Notes: a model not told the origin generated them from the sequence alone. Positions 17,215 to 26,925 are shown, numbered from the stretch's first letter. The stretch is DNA of 64,000 nt from Dorea longicatena (GCF_024168045.1 NZ_CP100126.1:2389001-2453000), one strand, 5' to 3'. Made by a program: numbers and translations.

Positions 17215-18456
17215 CTACAGTCCGTTTTCAATTTCCCTCTTTGCATCTTTCTTCCGTTCCATATTCGAAACAATAATACAACAAGATGCATCACCAGTAA
17301 TATTAACCACCGTACGTCCCATATCAAAGATACGGTCCACGCCGGCAACCAGTGCGATTCCGTCAACCGGAAGTCCGACTGAGGTAAGTACCATTGCGAG
17401 CATAACCATACCTGCTCCCGGAACTCCTGCAGTACCGATGGAAGCCAGCGTTGCAGTCAGGATCATCGTCAGCATCTGCGGAAGCGTCAGATGGATGCCA
17501 TAGCATGATGCAATAAAGATCGCACACACACCCTGATAGATTGCAGTTCCGTCCATGTTAATCGTAGCTCCCAGCGGAAGTACGAAAGAAGATACTTCTT
17601 TGGATGCTCCCATATTTTCTACGCATTCCATATTAATCGGAAGTGTTCCGACAGATGAAGAACTTGAGAATGCGAACATGATTGCCGGAAGCATTCCCTT
17701 GAAGAATTTTAACGGGCTCATTCCGCCCATTGTCTTTACTGCAAACGAATATACAACTACTGCATGGATGATGTAGCATACATAAGCAGCCAGAAGTACC
17801 ATCGCGAGTGAACCGATGATCGCCGGCCCGTTTGAAGCAATGACCGGACTCAGCAGACAGAACACACCAATCGGTGATAACTTCAGGATCATCTCCATAC
17901 ATTTCATAAATACATCATTCAGATCATTACAGGCTGTTACCAGTCTTGTATTTCTTTCACCTTCCCCCAGAAGGATAATTCCAAATCCAAGAATCAGTGC
18001 CGTCACGATCACCTGGAGCATATTTGCCTCCACCATCGGTGATACAAAATTTGATGGGAAGATATTTACAATCGTATCCATCAGTGAGATCGTCTGATCT
18101 GCTTTATAAGAAAGATCTGTTGTCGCAATCTTCGGAAATGCTCCTTTGAACATATTTGCCCCAATAAGTCCGAATGTAATGGCAAATGCTGTCGTACACA
18201 TATAGTAAACGACTGTCTTTACTCCGATCGATCCGACCTTTTTAATGTCCTTCATGGAAATAATTCCACACATAATGGAAAACAGCACGATCGGAACGAC
18301 AATGAATTTCAGTAAATTCAGAAAGATCGTACCAAATGGCTTGATATAAGTTTCCGCAAAATTTGCGTATTTCTGCATCAGTAATCCTGCAATGACCGCC
18401 AAAACCAGTGCAATGAATATCTGTGCAGCCAGTGATAATTTTTTCTTTTCTTTCAT
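17215..18456 (-). CDS. Dicarboxylate/amino acid:cation symporter (DAACS family)
   Basis: This 413-aa membrane protein takes up glutamate, aspartate, serine/threonine or dicarboxylates with Na+ or H+. It has the family hallmarks: the serine-rich loop SSSSVGTLP near residue 275 and the cation/substrate motif INMDGTAIYQ near residue 305, followed by the GVPGAGMVML re-entrant loop and DRIFDMGRTVVNITGD. About eight helices and two hairpin loops are expected. It is a single gene. The exact substrate cannot be assigned. Confidence 0.93.
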   Translation of the reverse strand: MKEKKKLSLAAQIFIALVLAVIAGLLMQKYANFAETYIKPFGTIFLNLLKFIVVPIVLFSIMCGIISMKDIKKVGSIGVKTVVYYMCTTAFAITFGLIGANMFKGAFPKIATTDLSYKADQTISLMDTIVNIFPSNFVSPMVEANMLQVIVTALILGFGIILLGEGERNTRLVTACNDLNDVFMKCMEMILKLSPIGVFCLLSPVIASNGPAIIGSLAMVLLAAYVCYIIHAVVVYSFAVKTMGGMSPLKFFKGMLPAIMFAFSSSSSVGTLPINMECVENMGASKEVSSFVLPLGATINMDGTAIYQGVCAIFIASCYGIHLTLPQMLTMILTATLASIGTAGVPGAGMVMLAMVLTSVGLPVDGIALVAGVDRIFDMGRTVVNITGDASCCIIVSNMERKKDAKREIENGL

Positions 18457-18573
18457 ATTTCCTACCCTCTTCCTCTCTTTTTACAAGAGCATTCTCTAAA
18501 AATTACTCTTATACGTATACCTTCGTATTTATAACCCTTGCTATCAACATGCTCCTTACGAATGCATAGCAAT

Positions 18574-18652
18574 AAAAAAATGGGCATTACCATACTGTGT
18601 AATGCCCATTCATTATTTTTAATATATTATCACATTGTTCTATTAAAGTCAA
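18574..18652 (-). promoter_or_regulatory. Promoter followed at once by an intrinsic terminator, upstream of the symporter gene
   Basis: On the minus strand TTGACT (18652-18647), a 17-bp spacer and TAATAT (18629-18624) form a good promoter. A perfect 11-bp hairpin, AATGGGCATTA with TAATGCCCATT (18610-18579), with a run of seven U follows only about 7 nt after the predicted start. The product would be an RNA of about 45 nt. The symporter ATG is 120 nt further on and may use a second promoter. The rest of the gap 18457-18795 is AT-rich with no gene. Confidence 0.55.
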
Positions 18653-18795
18653 TATGATAAACATTAGAAATTGTTGTCAGAACATTTCAAAAATTAATCC
18701 TTTAAATTCACTAAAATTCTAGTCATTTTAGCCAATTCATGTTATTATCTTAAATAGGATTTTTATCAAAACGCACAGGAAGGAGCATTTTAACA

Positions 18796-19869
18796 ATGGA
18801 CGAAAGAATTAGCCGCGTATTAGAAAAAATGAAAGAGAAAGGAATTGATCAGTTACTGGTATCTGATCCACTGAGCATCCGCTTTTTAACAGGAATCATG
18901 GTAAATCCTGGGGAAAGATTATATGCCCTGTTACTTAGAACAAGTGGAAAACATACATTATTCCTGAACTATCTGTATTATGTATCAAATACAGGATTTG
19001 AAGAAGTATGGTTCAGTGACATGGATGACCAGATCGGTGTTCTGATGGAGCACATCGATACAAAGAGCACTCTTGGTATTGACAAGACATGGCCTGCACG
19101 TTTCCTCATTCCACTTCAGGAGCGCTGCCCTGAGATGAAGACAATCTGGGGATCTGACTGCGTAGACGGTGTTCGTGCAGTTAAGAACGAAGAAGAGATT
19201 GCAATCATGAAACATGCATCTGTAATCAACGATACGGTTATGGAAAGAGTTGCTAATTTCATCAAAGAAGGTATGACAGAGAAAGAAGTTGCTGACTTCA
19301 TCGACGCTGAGTACCTGAAAGAGGGAGCTAGCGGAGTAAGCTTTGATACAATCGTATGCTTCGGACCTAACGCTGCTGACCAGCACCATACACCAAGTGA
19401 GACAAGAACTCTGAAAGCCGGAGAATGTGTCCTGATCGATATGGGTTGTGTATGGAAAGGTTACTGCTCAGACATGACAAGAACATTCTACTGCAAGAGC
19501 GTAGATGATGAGCAGGCTGCTATCCACGATCTGGTTCGTACAGCAGTTGAGAAAGCAGAAGCCGTTATCAAACCTGGTATGCGTTTCTGCGATATCGACG
19601 CTCAGGCAAGAGATCTGATTGACGAAGCTGGATACAGTGAGTACTGGAGAATCCGTCTTGGACACTTCATCGGACAGGAAGATCACGAGTATGGTGATGT
19701 AAGCCCGATCAACAAGAATGTAGCTGAGCCTGGTATGATCTTCTCTATCGAGCCTGGTATCTACCTCGAAGGCAAATACGGTGTTCGTGTTGAGGACCTT
19801 GTTCTCGTAACAGAAGACGGACATGAACTTCTGAATGCTGTAGATAAGAAATACCGCATTGTTGGTTAA
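18796..19869 (+). CDS. M24-family aminopeptidase P/prolidase-like metallopeptidase
   Basis: The 357-aa protein has a creatinase-type N-terminal domain (residues 1-125) and a pita-bread catalytic domain. The five metal ligands are visible: two Asp in LIDMGCVWKGYCSDMTR, His in RLGHFIG, Glu in SIEPGIY and Glu in RVEDLVLV. Members cleave Xaa-Pro bonds at peptide N-termini or in dipeptides. The ATG follows GGAAGGAG. It is a lone plus-strand gene with its own terminator. Confidence 0.93.
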   Translation: MDERISRVLEKMKEKGIDQLLVSDPLSIRFLTGIMVNPGERLYALLLRTSGKHTLFLNYLYYVSNTGFEEVWFSDMDDQIGVLMEHIDTKSTLGIDKTWPARFLIPLQERCPEMKTIWGSDCVDGVRAVKNEEEIAIMKHASVINDTVMERVANFIKEGMTEKEVADFIDAEYLKEGASGVSFDTIVCFGPNAADQHHTPSETRTLKAGECVLIDMGCVWKGYCSDMTRTFYCKSVDDEQAAIHDLVRTAVEKAEAVIKPGMRFCDIDAQARDLIDEAGYSEYWRIRLGHFIGQEDHEYGDVSPINKNVAEPGMIFSIEPGIYLEGKYGVRVEDLVLVTEDGHELLNAVDKKYRIVG

Positions 19870-19894
19870 TTTTAAATCTTACATATTATTTTTT

Positions 19895-19924
19895 AAAGGC
19901 AGGACTTCATTTCCTGCCTTTTTA
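19895..19924 (+). terminator. Terminator of the M24 peptidase gene
   Basis: A 10-bp stem, AAAGGCAGGA (19895-19904) with TCCTGCCTTT (19912-19921), is followed by TTT. Confidence 0.85.
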
Positions 19925-19987
19925 TGTGCCAAAGTTTTCTGTATCTACAGAACCTGCCACCGGCAGCTTCTTCCGAACGCATGGCGA

Positions 19988-20026
19988 TTAAAATAAGCCG
20001 GAAGACATTACATCTTCCGGCTTATT
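19988..20026 (-). terminator. Terminator of the GPH symporter gene
   Basis: A perfect 14-bp stem, AATAAGCCGGAAGA with TCTTCCGGCTTATT (19992-20026), ends in a TTTT tract on the minus strand. Confidence 0.82.
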
Positions 20027-20098
20027 CCTAATTACCATTCAAGTTCACATTTTCTATTCTATATTTTCTGACTCGGCTTTCTCTTGCTCAGCTTTTTC

Positions 20099-21541
20099 TT
20101 ACTCAGCCTTTTCTCTACGCTCATCCAGTTCTTTTCTGACTGTCGGATAGATCTTATCAATTCCCATGAATAAGTACCAGATGATAAGAACGATCACTGT
20201 AATCACCAGTGGCAGATACAGGAACAGTCCTTTGATTGCGAAGATTGCACTTGCTGACTGAACGGCTGCTGTTCCGTCATAATGTCCGGCTGCCAGAATC
20301 CATCCAAGTGCTGCTGTTCCAAGTCCGGTTCCGATCTTCTGTCCGAAGCTTGTCACACTATAAGTAATTCCTTCTTCACGGATTCCGTCTTTCCATTCAC
20401 TGTAATCTACGACATCTCCGACAATTGCGAACAGGCATGAATACAATGCCGCATGTCCGATTCCCTGTAACACCAGACCAGTGTAAATCATTGGAAGATT
20501 AACAGGTCCTGCGATTTCAAGCACCAGTCCTGCTGCGTAGAATAAGAATCCTACAAACAGTGCTTTGATCTTTCCGAATCTTTTTGTAAATACCGGGATC
20601 AACATAATCGTAAGGATGGTCGGGATATAGTTGAACATGGTCATTGTACTGTTCAGCATCTCATCCCCTAATACGTATTTTGCATAGTAGATTCTGGATC
20701 CTCCGGTTAATCCAAGCGATGTATAGATCACTGCAAATGCAAGTGTGATCAGGATAAAGTATTTATTTCTGCAAAGGATCTTAATTGTTTTCAGCGGATG
20801 TGTCTTCTTCTTCGCTGTTGTTTCTTTTTTGATTGGTTTGTATCTTTCTTTTGTTCCGGCAAATGTTGTGATGAACATTCCAAGTGCTACGATTGCATAC
20901 ACGATACTCATGCATGTCCAGCCACGCTGTCCGTTTCCAAGGAAATGTACCAGTGGAATCGTGATCACGTTAATCACAAGCTGTGCGATCATGGTAAATT
21001 CAAAACGGATCGTGTTCATGACATTTCTGTCGTGCTGCTCTGTGGTTACCAGTGAAAGCATTGTATTATAAGAAAGGTTAGATGCTGTAAAGCATACCGC
21101 TGCAAGGAATATGTATACAAGTAACAGGTAAATTGCTTTTCCATTTGCACCAAGGTCCGGTACTGTAAAGATCATGATCAGGCTGATGACCAGCGGTGGC
21201 GCACTCCAGAGTACCCACGGACGGGCTTTTCCCCATCTGGTGTTCGTCTTATCTATAATGATTCCCATAAAAAGATCCGATACGCCATCGAATAATCTGG
21301 CGATCAGCATCAGTGTTCCTACTACTCCTGCAGCAATACCTGCCACATCAGTACAATATATCGTCAGGAAAGAGGCTACCGTTGTCCATACCAGATTTGC
21401 TCCGATATCACCTACTCCATAACAGATTTTCTCTCCCAGAGATACTTTCATTCCATCCGCATTCTCTGTGATGGCTTCCTGTGTATTCTGTCCGGCTTTT
21501 TCTTTACTCACTCCGACGGATATTTTATCAACCGCTTCCAT
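20099..21541 (-). CDS. GPH (MelB-type) sugar:cation symporter
   Basis: The 480-aa protein has about 12 membrane helices and the glycoside-pentoside-hexuronide family pattern: KICYGVGDIGANLVW at the start of helix 1, ARLFDGVSDLFMGIIIDKT in the first cytoplasmic loop and RWGKARPWVLW after helix 2. Such carriers import sugars or glycosides with Na+ or H+. A 30-residue polar N-terminal extension is present. It lies directly downstream of the two-component genes and has AraC-type direct repeats in its promoter, so it is the probable regulated target. The substrate is unknown. Confidence 0.9.
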   Translation of the reverse strand: MEAVDKISVGVSKEKAGQNTQEAITENADGMKVSLGEKICYGVGDIGANLVWTTVASFLTIYCTDVAGIAAGVVGTLMLIARLFDGVSDLFMGIIIDKTNTRWGKARPWVLWSAPPLVISLIMIFTVPDLGANGKAIYLLLVYIFLAAVCFTASNLSYNTMLSLVTTEQHDRNVMNTIRFEFTMIAQLVINVITIPLVHFLGNGQRGWTCMSIVYAIVALGMFITTFAGTKERYKPIKKETTAKKKTHPLKTIKILCRNKYFILITLAFAVIYTSLGLTGGSRIYYAKYVLGDEMLNSTMTMFNYIPTILTIMLIPVFTKRFGKIKALFVGFLFYAAGLVLEIAGPVNLPMIYTGLVLQGIGHAALYSCLFAIVGDVVDYSEWKDGIREEGITYSVTSFGQKIGTGLGTAALGWILAAGHYDGTAAVQSASAIFAIKGLFLYLPLVITVIVLIIWYLFMGIDKIYPTVRKELDERREKAE

Positions 21542-21571
21542 CTTAATTCCTCCTCTTTTTGTTCTGAACCC

Positions 21572-21628
21572 ACTATATCAGAATCCAAATTTTAAAAAGG
21601 AGCAATTTTTTCGGAAAGGAGTAATTTT
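21572..21628 (-). promoter_or_regulatory. GPH symporter promoter with two AraC-type direct repeats
   Basis: Two 14-bp repeats differing at one base, AAAGGAGCAATTTT (21596-21609) and AAAGGAGTAATTTT (21615-21628), lie 19 bp apart. The nearer one overlaps the expected -35 position of a TATAGT -10 box (21577-21572, minus). This is the layout of a class II activator site, probably for the neighbouring YesN-like regulator. Confidence 0.55.
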
Positions 21629-21636
21629 ATAAACTG

Positions 21637-23163
21637 TTATGCATTAATCCGCCTGTATTCATTTGGAAGCATCCCTTCTTCCTGTTTAAATACTTTACTC
21701 ATATACTTTGGATTGGAAAATCCAGTCATTGCAGCTATCTGATTTAATTTCAGATCTGTATCCAGAAGTAATTCTTTCACATGCATGATTTTAAATTTTC
21801 GTACCGTCTCCGTAAAGGAAGTCCCCGTTTCTTTCTTTAATTGTGTTCCCAGATATTGCTCTGTAACATGAAGTCTTCTGGCTGTTTCTTCCAAAGTAAT
21901 CCCGTCACTATAACATTCTTTCATAATTGTCAGTGCTTTTTGTACCAGATATTCAGAAGATGTCTGGTTGATCTGACTTATCTCGATGCTGGAGAATAAT
22001 TCCATCATGACTGCTTCTATCTCCTCCCAGGAAACTGCACCTAAGATTGTCTTTAACACTCTCTGAACCATCAATTCCTCATCCCGCAATGTGCCACACT
22101 CCTTGGCTGTATTGATTATCGCATATGCGAAACGGATACACACTTCTCTGAGTTCCTGTGGACTGTGTACTTCTATGCGTCCATATTTCATGAATTTCTG
22201 AAAACAACCGGTAAATTCTTCTACATTCATATGTATTACTGCACTTCTGGCCCTGTTTTCCAGCTCTGCCGGATAAATGAACTGATACGTTCTCATCTGT
22301 AGAATTTTCTCGCATTCAATCAATACCCTGTCTCCGAGTATCAGATGCCAGCCACATGCCTTTTCTAATTCCAGCTCTGTCTCAGTCAGTCTGTTAAGTC
22401 CCTTACATTCCTTCCATGTAAATACGCCACGGTCATGCAGTCTTACGGAACATGCCGGTACTACCGAATGTTTTACGTATTTCAATAATTTACTGACATC
22501 TTCCTCACCATAAAAGCAGACCAATGCGGCCTGTTGTTTTTCACGAGGCAGCCAGCACAGTTTCCGTTCCGGATTGTGTTCTTTCAATTCCTCCAGAAAT
22601 AATCCGACTTCTTTCTTCTCACTTTCATAATATTTTCCAAGGAAAATGTACATACAATACAGGCTGTGTCCCTGAATGATTCCATAATTATCTGCCAGCA
22701 CAGCGTCCAGCCTTTCATTCTTCTCATATTCACCATCCAGGATATCCTTCAGAATCTTTTCCAATGAAAGAGAATTCTTTCCCCTCTGTTCTACAAATAA
22801 CTCTTCTTTAATTTTTTCCAGCGTTTTCTTTAGTTCTGTCAGATTCACCGGTTTTAGCAGATAATTTTCAATTCCCAGTTCGATTGCTTTTTTCGCATAG
22901 CTGAAATCCGAGTAGGCTGTAAGAATAATCACTTTTGTATAGATTCCTCTTGCCCGTGCTTCTTTCAGCATCTGCAGTCCATCCATATCCGGCATCTGGA
23001 TATCCAGCATGATCAGATCCGGCATTTCCTCTTCCAGAAGTATCAGTCCTTCTGCTCCATTCTCCGCACTGCCTACGACCTGATATTCCGGACTTATCTT
23101 ATTTAAAATATGTACAAGTCCTTCTCTGATCGGTTTTTCATCTTCAATAACTGCTATCTTCAT
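21637..23163 (-). CDS. YesN-like response regulator with AraC-type DNA-binding domain
   Basis: The 508-aa protein has an N-terminal receiver domain (IAVIEDEKPIREG; phosphorylated Asp in LIMLDIQMPDMDG; KPVNLTELKKTL), a central region of about 270 residues of unclear fold and a C-terminal AraC helix-turn-helix pair (ITLEETARRLHVTEQYLG, LNQIAAMTGFSNPKYMSKVFK). The ATG at 23163 is chosen because GCAGGAGG precedes it and the receiver domain starts there. It overlaps the histidine kinase gene by 20 nt. It probably activates the GPH symporter gene downstream. Confidence 0.93.
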   Translation of the reverse strand: MKIAVIEDEKPIREGLVHILNKISPEYQVVGSAENGAEGLILLEEEMPDLIMLDIQMPDMDGLQMLKEARARGIYTKVIILTAYSDFSYAKKAIELGIENYLLKPVNLTELKKTLEKIKEELFVEQRGKNSLSLEKILKDILDGEYEKNERLDAVLADNYGIIQGHSLYCMYIFLGKYYESEKKEVGLFLEELKEHNPERKLCWLPREKQQAALVCFYGEEDVSKLLKYVKHSVVPACSVRLHDRGVFTWKECKGLNRLTETELELEKACGWHLILGDRVLIECEKILQMRTYQFIYPAELENRARSAVIHMNVEEFTGCFQKFMKYGRIEVHSPQELREVCIRFAYAIINTAKECGTLRDEELMVQRVLKTILGAVSWEEIEAVMMELFSSIEISQINQTSSEYLVQKALTIMKECYSDGITLEETARRLHVTEQYLGTQLKKETGTSFTETVRKFKIMHVKELLLDTDLKLNQIAAMTGFSNPKYMSKVFKQEEGMLPNEYRRINA

Positions 23164-24841
23164 CTTTTTGTTCCTCCTGCAATGGCACAAACAAATGTAC
23201 TTTCACTCCACTTGGAGATACATTTTCAAAATAAATCACTGCATCTTCTCCGTAATAAAGTTTCAGACGTTTTCTTACATTCGAGATTCCAAAATGATTC
23301 TTGATCTCTTTTCCCATATTCAGGTCTTTCAACTGATCTTCATCTATATGCCGGCCGTTGTTTGCGATAATAATATGCATCTGTTCTTCCGCTTTGGATA
23401 CCTCGATCGTCAGACGATGTGCTCCTTCATAACCACGGAAACTATATTTGATCGCATTTTCCACAAATGGCTGCAGCAGCATCTTGTGAATCTTGCATTT
23501 CCCGTACGAATCTTGAATTTTAAATTCCAGTTCAATCTCTTCTCCCAGTTTTTCCTGCTGGAGAAGGATGTATTTTTCCAGCCATCCTTTTTCCGCATCA
23601 ATTGTGGTAAATTCACCGGCATCATTGATCGCATAGCGCAGGATGTCCGCAAGTGCCACCAACATCTCGCTAATCTCATATTGTTCATTCTCAATTGCTT
23701 TCCAGTTGATCGTATCCAGAATATTATAAAGGAAATGTGGATCGATCTGAGCCTCTAATGCAGAGATTTCTGCATTCTTCTGCTCCATTGCCGATTCTTT
23801 TACCTGTCCGATCAAATTGTGGATACGTTCCGACATTTCATTAAATCCTTCAGATATTTCCTGAATCTCTGTACTGTCTTTTTCTTTGACTTCAAGCTTT
23901 TCCCGGAAATTATCTTTTTCGAGATTTTTCATTGCATCCACAATGTCATTTACCGATATCATGACCGGTTTGGTAACACGATAGATCAGAAGGACAAAGA
24001 TCAGCAGAACAGCAAGCGCTACCATGATCCAGAATATCACCTGTTCTTCAATTGCTTTCTGATATTCACGAATCGACTGACATAAGAGGATTGACCAGCC
24101 GCTTCTGGCATTTTTGATTGCCTTCTGATTAACCTTTGCACTATCCAAAGCCTTCTCTTGCCGGCCAAGCATCTTTGTATCTTCTGCCCCTACGATCACT
24201 CCGTCTTTCACAAGATATACTCTGGACCCTTTTCCTGCGCTTAATACCGATTCCAGTTCATCCAAATTGACAGACAGGATTACATATCCTAGATCCTCAC
24301 TGATATCCCAGTAATTAACCACCTTTCTCCCGATATGAAACATACGCTCAGGATTGTCCGTATCTTTATCAACATCATAGGACAGCAGCTTTGTCTCATC
24401 CGGAATTTTTACCTTTTCCATCCATGTACTATTCACCGAAGATGACGACAGTCGGTCGTAAAATATCCGCCTCTTGTCTGAAAGCACAAGCTGGATTCCG
24501 TCAACTCCTTCATTTCTATTACAGATATGGGCAAAATCTCTTCTCATATTATATGCATCCGCTTCCGGAATTTCTTCCGAATCATTTGCATTTACTACAA
24601 GGCTCAGAAATTCTTCATCTGTTGTAATAGCATAAAGTAACGTTTCGTATTTATCCAGCGTCATATTCAGGCTCTGATTTGCTTTCTGCAAGTCAGCCTC
24701 TGCCTGATTGTTCATATTCTCTAATGTACTTGTCTTTAATCTCTCCTGCGATATCAGTGCAAAAATAGCAAGCGGAATACATGCCGTAATGATAAATGCC
24801 GGTATTAATATCTGCCGGAGATTTTTCTTTCTCTTTTTCAT
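23144..24841 (-). CDS. YesM-like sensor histidine kinase
   Basis: The 565-aa protein has a membrane helix near residues 10-30, an extracytoplasmic sensor domain of about 230 residues, a second helix near 265-290, a HAMP linker, a His_kinase domain with the phospho-acceptor motif QIDPHFLYN near 373, and a C-terminal ATPase domain (VENAIKYSF, IIIANNGRHIDED, GISNVRKRL). This class senses extracellular sugars or peptides. The gene overlaps the lipoprotein gene by 4 nt (ATGA) and the regulator gene by 20 nt, so all three are co-translated. Confidence 0.94.
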   Translation of the reverse strand: MKKRKKNLRQILIPAFIITACIPLAIFALISQERLKTSTLENMNNQAEADLQKANQSLNMTLDKYETLLYAITTDEEFLSLVVNANDSEEIPEADAYNMRRDFAHICNRNEGVDGIQLVLSDKRRIFYDRLSSSSVNSTWMEKVKIPDETKLLSYDVDKDTDNPERMFHIGRKVVNYWDISEDLGYVILSVNLDELESVLSAGKGSRVYLVKDGVIVGAEDTKMLGRQEKALDSAKVNQKAIKNARSGWSILLCQSIREYQKAIEEQVIFWIMVALAVLLIFVLLIYRVTKPVMISVNDIVDAMKNLEKDNFREKLEVKEKDSTEIQEISEGFNEMSERIHNLIGQVKESAMEQKNAEISALEAQIDPHFLYNILDTINWKAIENEQYEISEMLVALADILRYAINDAGEFTTIDAEKGWLEKYILLQQEKLGEEIELEFKIQDSYGKCKIHKMLLQPFVENAIKYSFRGYEGAHRLTIEVSKAEEQMHIIIANNGRHIDEDQLKDLNMGKEIKNHFGISNVRKRLKLYYGEDAVIYFENVSPSGVKVHLFVPLQEEQKDEDSSY

Positions 24842-26073
24842 CTGTTTTCCGCTCCAATACTCTCTATCTTCTCCGCACCTTTATCCAATATCGTCTGTGA
24901 ATCTTCTTCATTTACCAGGATCTCTCTTAATGTATCGGAAAGAGTCAATGAGATCTGCGGCCAGTTACTGCTGATCTCTCTTATCCTTGCATTCTGATAC
25001 AGATCTATAAATACCCCTTTTTCTTCATCGTTTTTGAACTGTTGCTGCATAATCTCCTGCCTTGGTGCAAGAAATCCGAATTCATCTATGTAGCTTTTCA
25101 TTCGATTCTCATCAGCAAGAAATCTCAGAAACTGAACCGCATATTCCTTATTTTCATTATTTGCCACCGCCAGAATCTCTCCTCCTGCAACTGTCACCGG
25201 ATTGTCTCCACATGGAATTGCTGCCACTCCAAATTCGAGATCCGGATTGCTTTCTCGGATGCTGTCGATTGCCATAGAAGAATTGAACATCATTGCAATC
25301 TTGCCCTTTATAAACTGATTCGTCAGATCTCCCATCGTTAGGGAAATACTCTGCAGACTTAAGCTTCCTTCCTGTTCCATATTTCTCAAAAACAGAAAAG
25401 CCTGCTGCCCGCTTGCTGTATTAATACGATGGATATCGCCACCCATAGACCACAGGATCGGCAGGAACTCATACATACTTTCTTCCGTCTGCAATGCTGT
25501 GATTGCGAATCCTTTTATCGTTTTATCACTGACCTTCGCCGCAATTTCTTCGAATTCTTCCCAATTGTCCGGGACTTTACATCCGGCTTTCTCCAGAATC
25601 TTCTTATTATAAAACATCGCCGTACAGTTCACTCCAAACGGCTGTCCATAGATTCTTCCATCCGCAGAACATGGTGCCAGCGCTTTTTCTGAATACTCCT
25701 GTAATTCCGGGATCTCATCTGTCAGATCTGCAAATGGTTTCATCTGATGGAGAAATTGAAAATCCGAAGAATCCACCAACGCAATATCCGGCATTTTTTC
25801 TTCCGACATGGACAATGCCAGCTGTTTCTTGAAATCTTCATCCGGTATGTAGGATACCTTAACTTCTATTTTATCTTGTGACTGGTTAAACTGATCTACC
25901 AGTTCTTCCAGATGCTGCTGGTTTCCCGGGATGTCCCAGTAATGCCACAGTTCGATTTGTTTTTTCTTTGTTATTTTTGTTTTCTCTTGTTTCTGGCAGC
26001 CTCCGCACATGAACATGGAAGCGATCATTACTGCACACAGGCAGACAGAAATGTATTTTCCTGTTCTCTTCAT
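24838..26073 (-). CDS. Extracellular sugar-binding lipoprotein (ABC-type solute-binding fold)
   Basis: The 411-aa protein starts at the ATG at 26073, preceded by GGAGAAAG, and has a lipoprotein signal: two lysines/arginines, a hydrophobic stretch and MFMCGGC with Cys near residue 26. The mature part fits solute-binding family 1 (IELWHYWDIPGNQQ, GRIYGQPFGVNCTAMFYNK, GKIAMMFNSSMAIDS). No ABC permease or ATPase gene is beside it. Its coupling to a YesM-like kinase suggests it hands a sugar signal to the kinase rather than to a transporter. Confidence 0.9.
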   Translation of the reverse strand: MKRTGKYISVCLCAVMIASMFMCGGCQKQEKTKITKKKQIELWHYWDIPGNQQHLEELVDQFNQSQDKIEVKVSYIPDEDFKKQLALSMSEEKMPDIALVDSSDFQFLHQMKPFADLTDEIPELQEYSEKALAPCSADGRIYGQPFGVNCTAMFYNKKILEKAGCKVPDNWEEFEEIAAKVSDKTIKGFAITALQTEESMYEFLPILWSMGGDIHRINTASGQQAFLFLRNMEQEGSLSLQSISLTMGDLTNQFIKGKIAMMFNSSMAIDSIRESNPDLEFGVAAIPCGDNPVTVAGGEILAVANNENKEYAVQFLRFLADENRMKSYIDEFGFLAPRQEIMQQQFKNDEEKGVFIDLYQNARIREISSNWPQISLTLSDTLREILVNEEDSQTILDKGAEKIESIGAENR

Positions 26074-26143
26074 CTTCTTTCTCCAGTTTTTAAGTTCTTT
26101 TCCAGTCCTTACCACTTTTGGCACTTAGTACTTCCAGCGCTTA

Positions 26144-26872
26144 CTACTGTACCTTTATCTGTCCCAGTATCTCCCCGATCGGTGCCGCAATCGTCAACTC
26201 CGCACCAACTTCTCTGGCTGTTGCACCCTTATTGATCACCACCAGATGTTTTCCTCTGAAATAATCAATAAATCCTGCTGCCGGATAAACGATCAGTGAT
26301 GTACCACCTATGATCAGCGTATCTGCTTCACTTATTGCCTTCACACTCTTATTGATCACAGCAGAATCAAGACCTTCCTCATAAAGTACAACATCCGGTT
26401 TGAGCATTCCTCCGCAGCTGCATCTCGGGATTCCGTCTGCATGTTTTACATAAGCCGCATCGTAGAATTTATGGCATTTCATGCAGTAATTGCGATGAAT
26501 ACTTCCGTGCAGTTCCAGTACATTTTTGCTTCCTGCCGCCTGATGAAGTCCGTCAATATTCTGCGTGATAACAGCAGTTAATTTGCCGGCTGCTTCTAAT
26601 TCTGCAAGCTTACGATGTGCAGCATTCGGTTTCGCATCCAGGAACATCATCTTCTCCTTATAGAATTCATAGAATCCTTCCGGGCTCTGTACGAAGAAAC
26701 TGTGGCTTACAATCTGTTCCGGTGAATACTTATACTTCTGCCGATATAATCCATCCGCACTTCGGAAATCCGGAATATCACTCTCTGTAGAGACACCTGC
26801 ACCTCCGAAAAATACAATTCTTTCACTGTCATCAATAATTGTCTGTAATTGTTCTGCTTCTTTTTCGTACAT
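26144..26872 (-). CDS. cobB: NAD-dependent protein deacylase (sirtuin)
   Basis: This 242-aa Sir2-type enzyme removes acyl groups from lysines using NAD. It has the NAD motifs GAGVSTESDIPDFRS, TQNIDGLHQAAGS and the catalytic histidine in LELHGS. A zinc site of four cysteines is present (CMKC and CSC in PRCSCGG), followed by PDVVLYEE and GTSLIVYPAAGF. Length and motifs are complete. It stands between the sensor operon and the fatty-acid operon, with an AGGAGG ribosome site. Confidence 0.94.
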   Translation of the reverse strand: MYEKEAEQLQTIIDDSERIVFFGGAGVSTESDIPDFRSADGLYRQKYKYSPEQIVSHSFFVQSPEGFYEFYKEKMMFLDAKPNAAHRKLAELEAAGKLTAVITQNIDGLHQAAGSKNVLELHGSIHRNYCMKCHKFYDAAYVKHADGIPRCSCGGMLKPDVVLYEEGLDSAVINKSVKAISEADTLIIGGTSLIVYPAAGFIDYFRGKHLVVINKGATAREVGAELTIAAPIGEILGQIKVQ

Positions 26873-26925
26873 TGCTATTCCTCCTGAATTCTATGAATTT
26901 TATTTTGTATTTCTGACATATGCAG

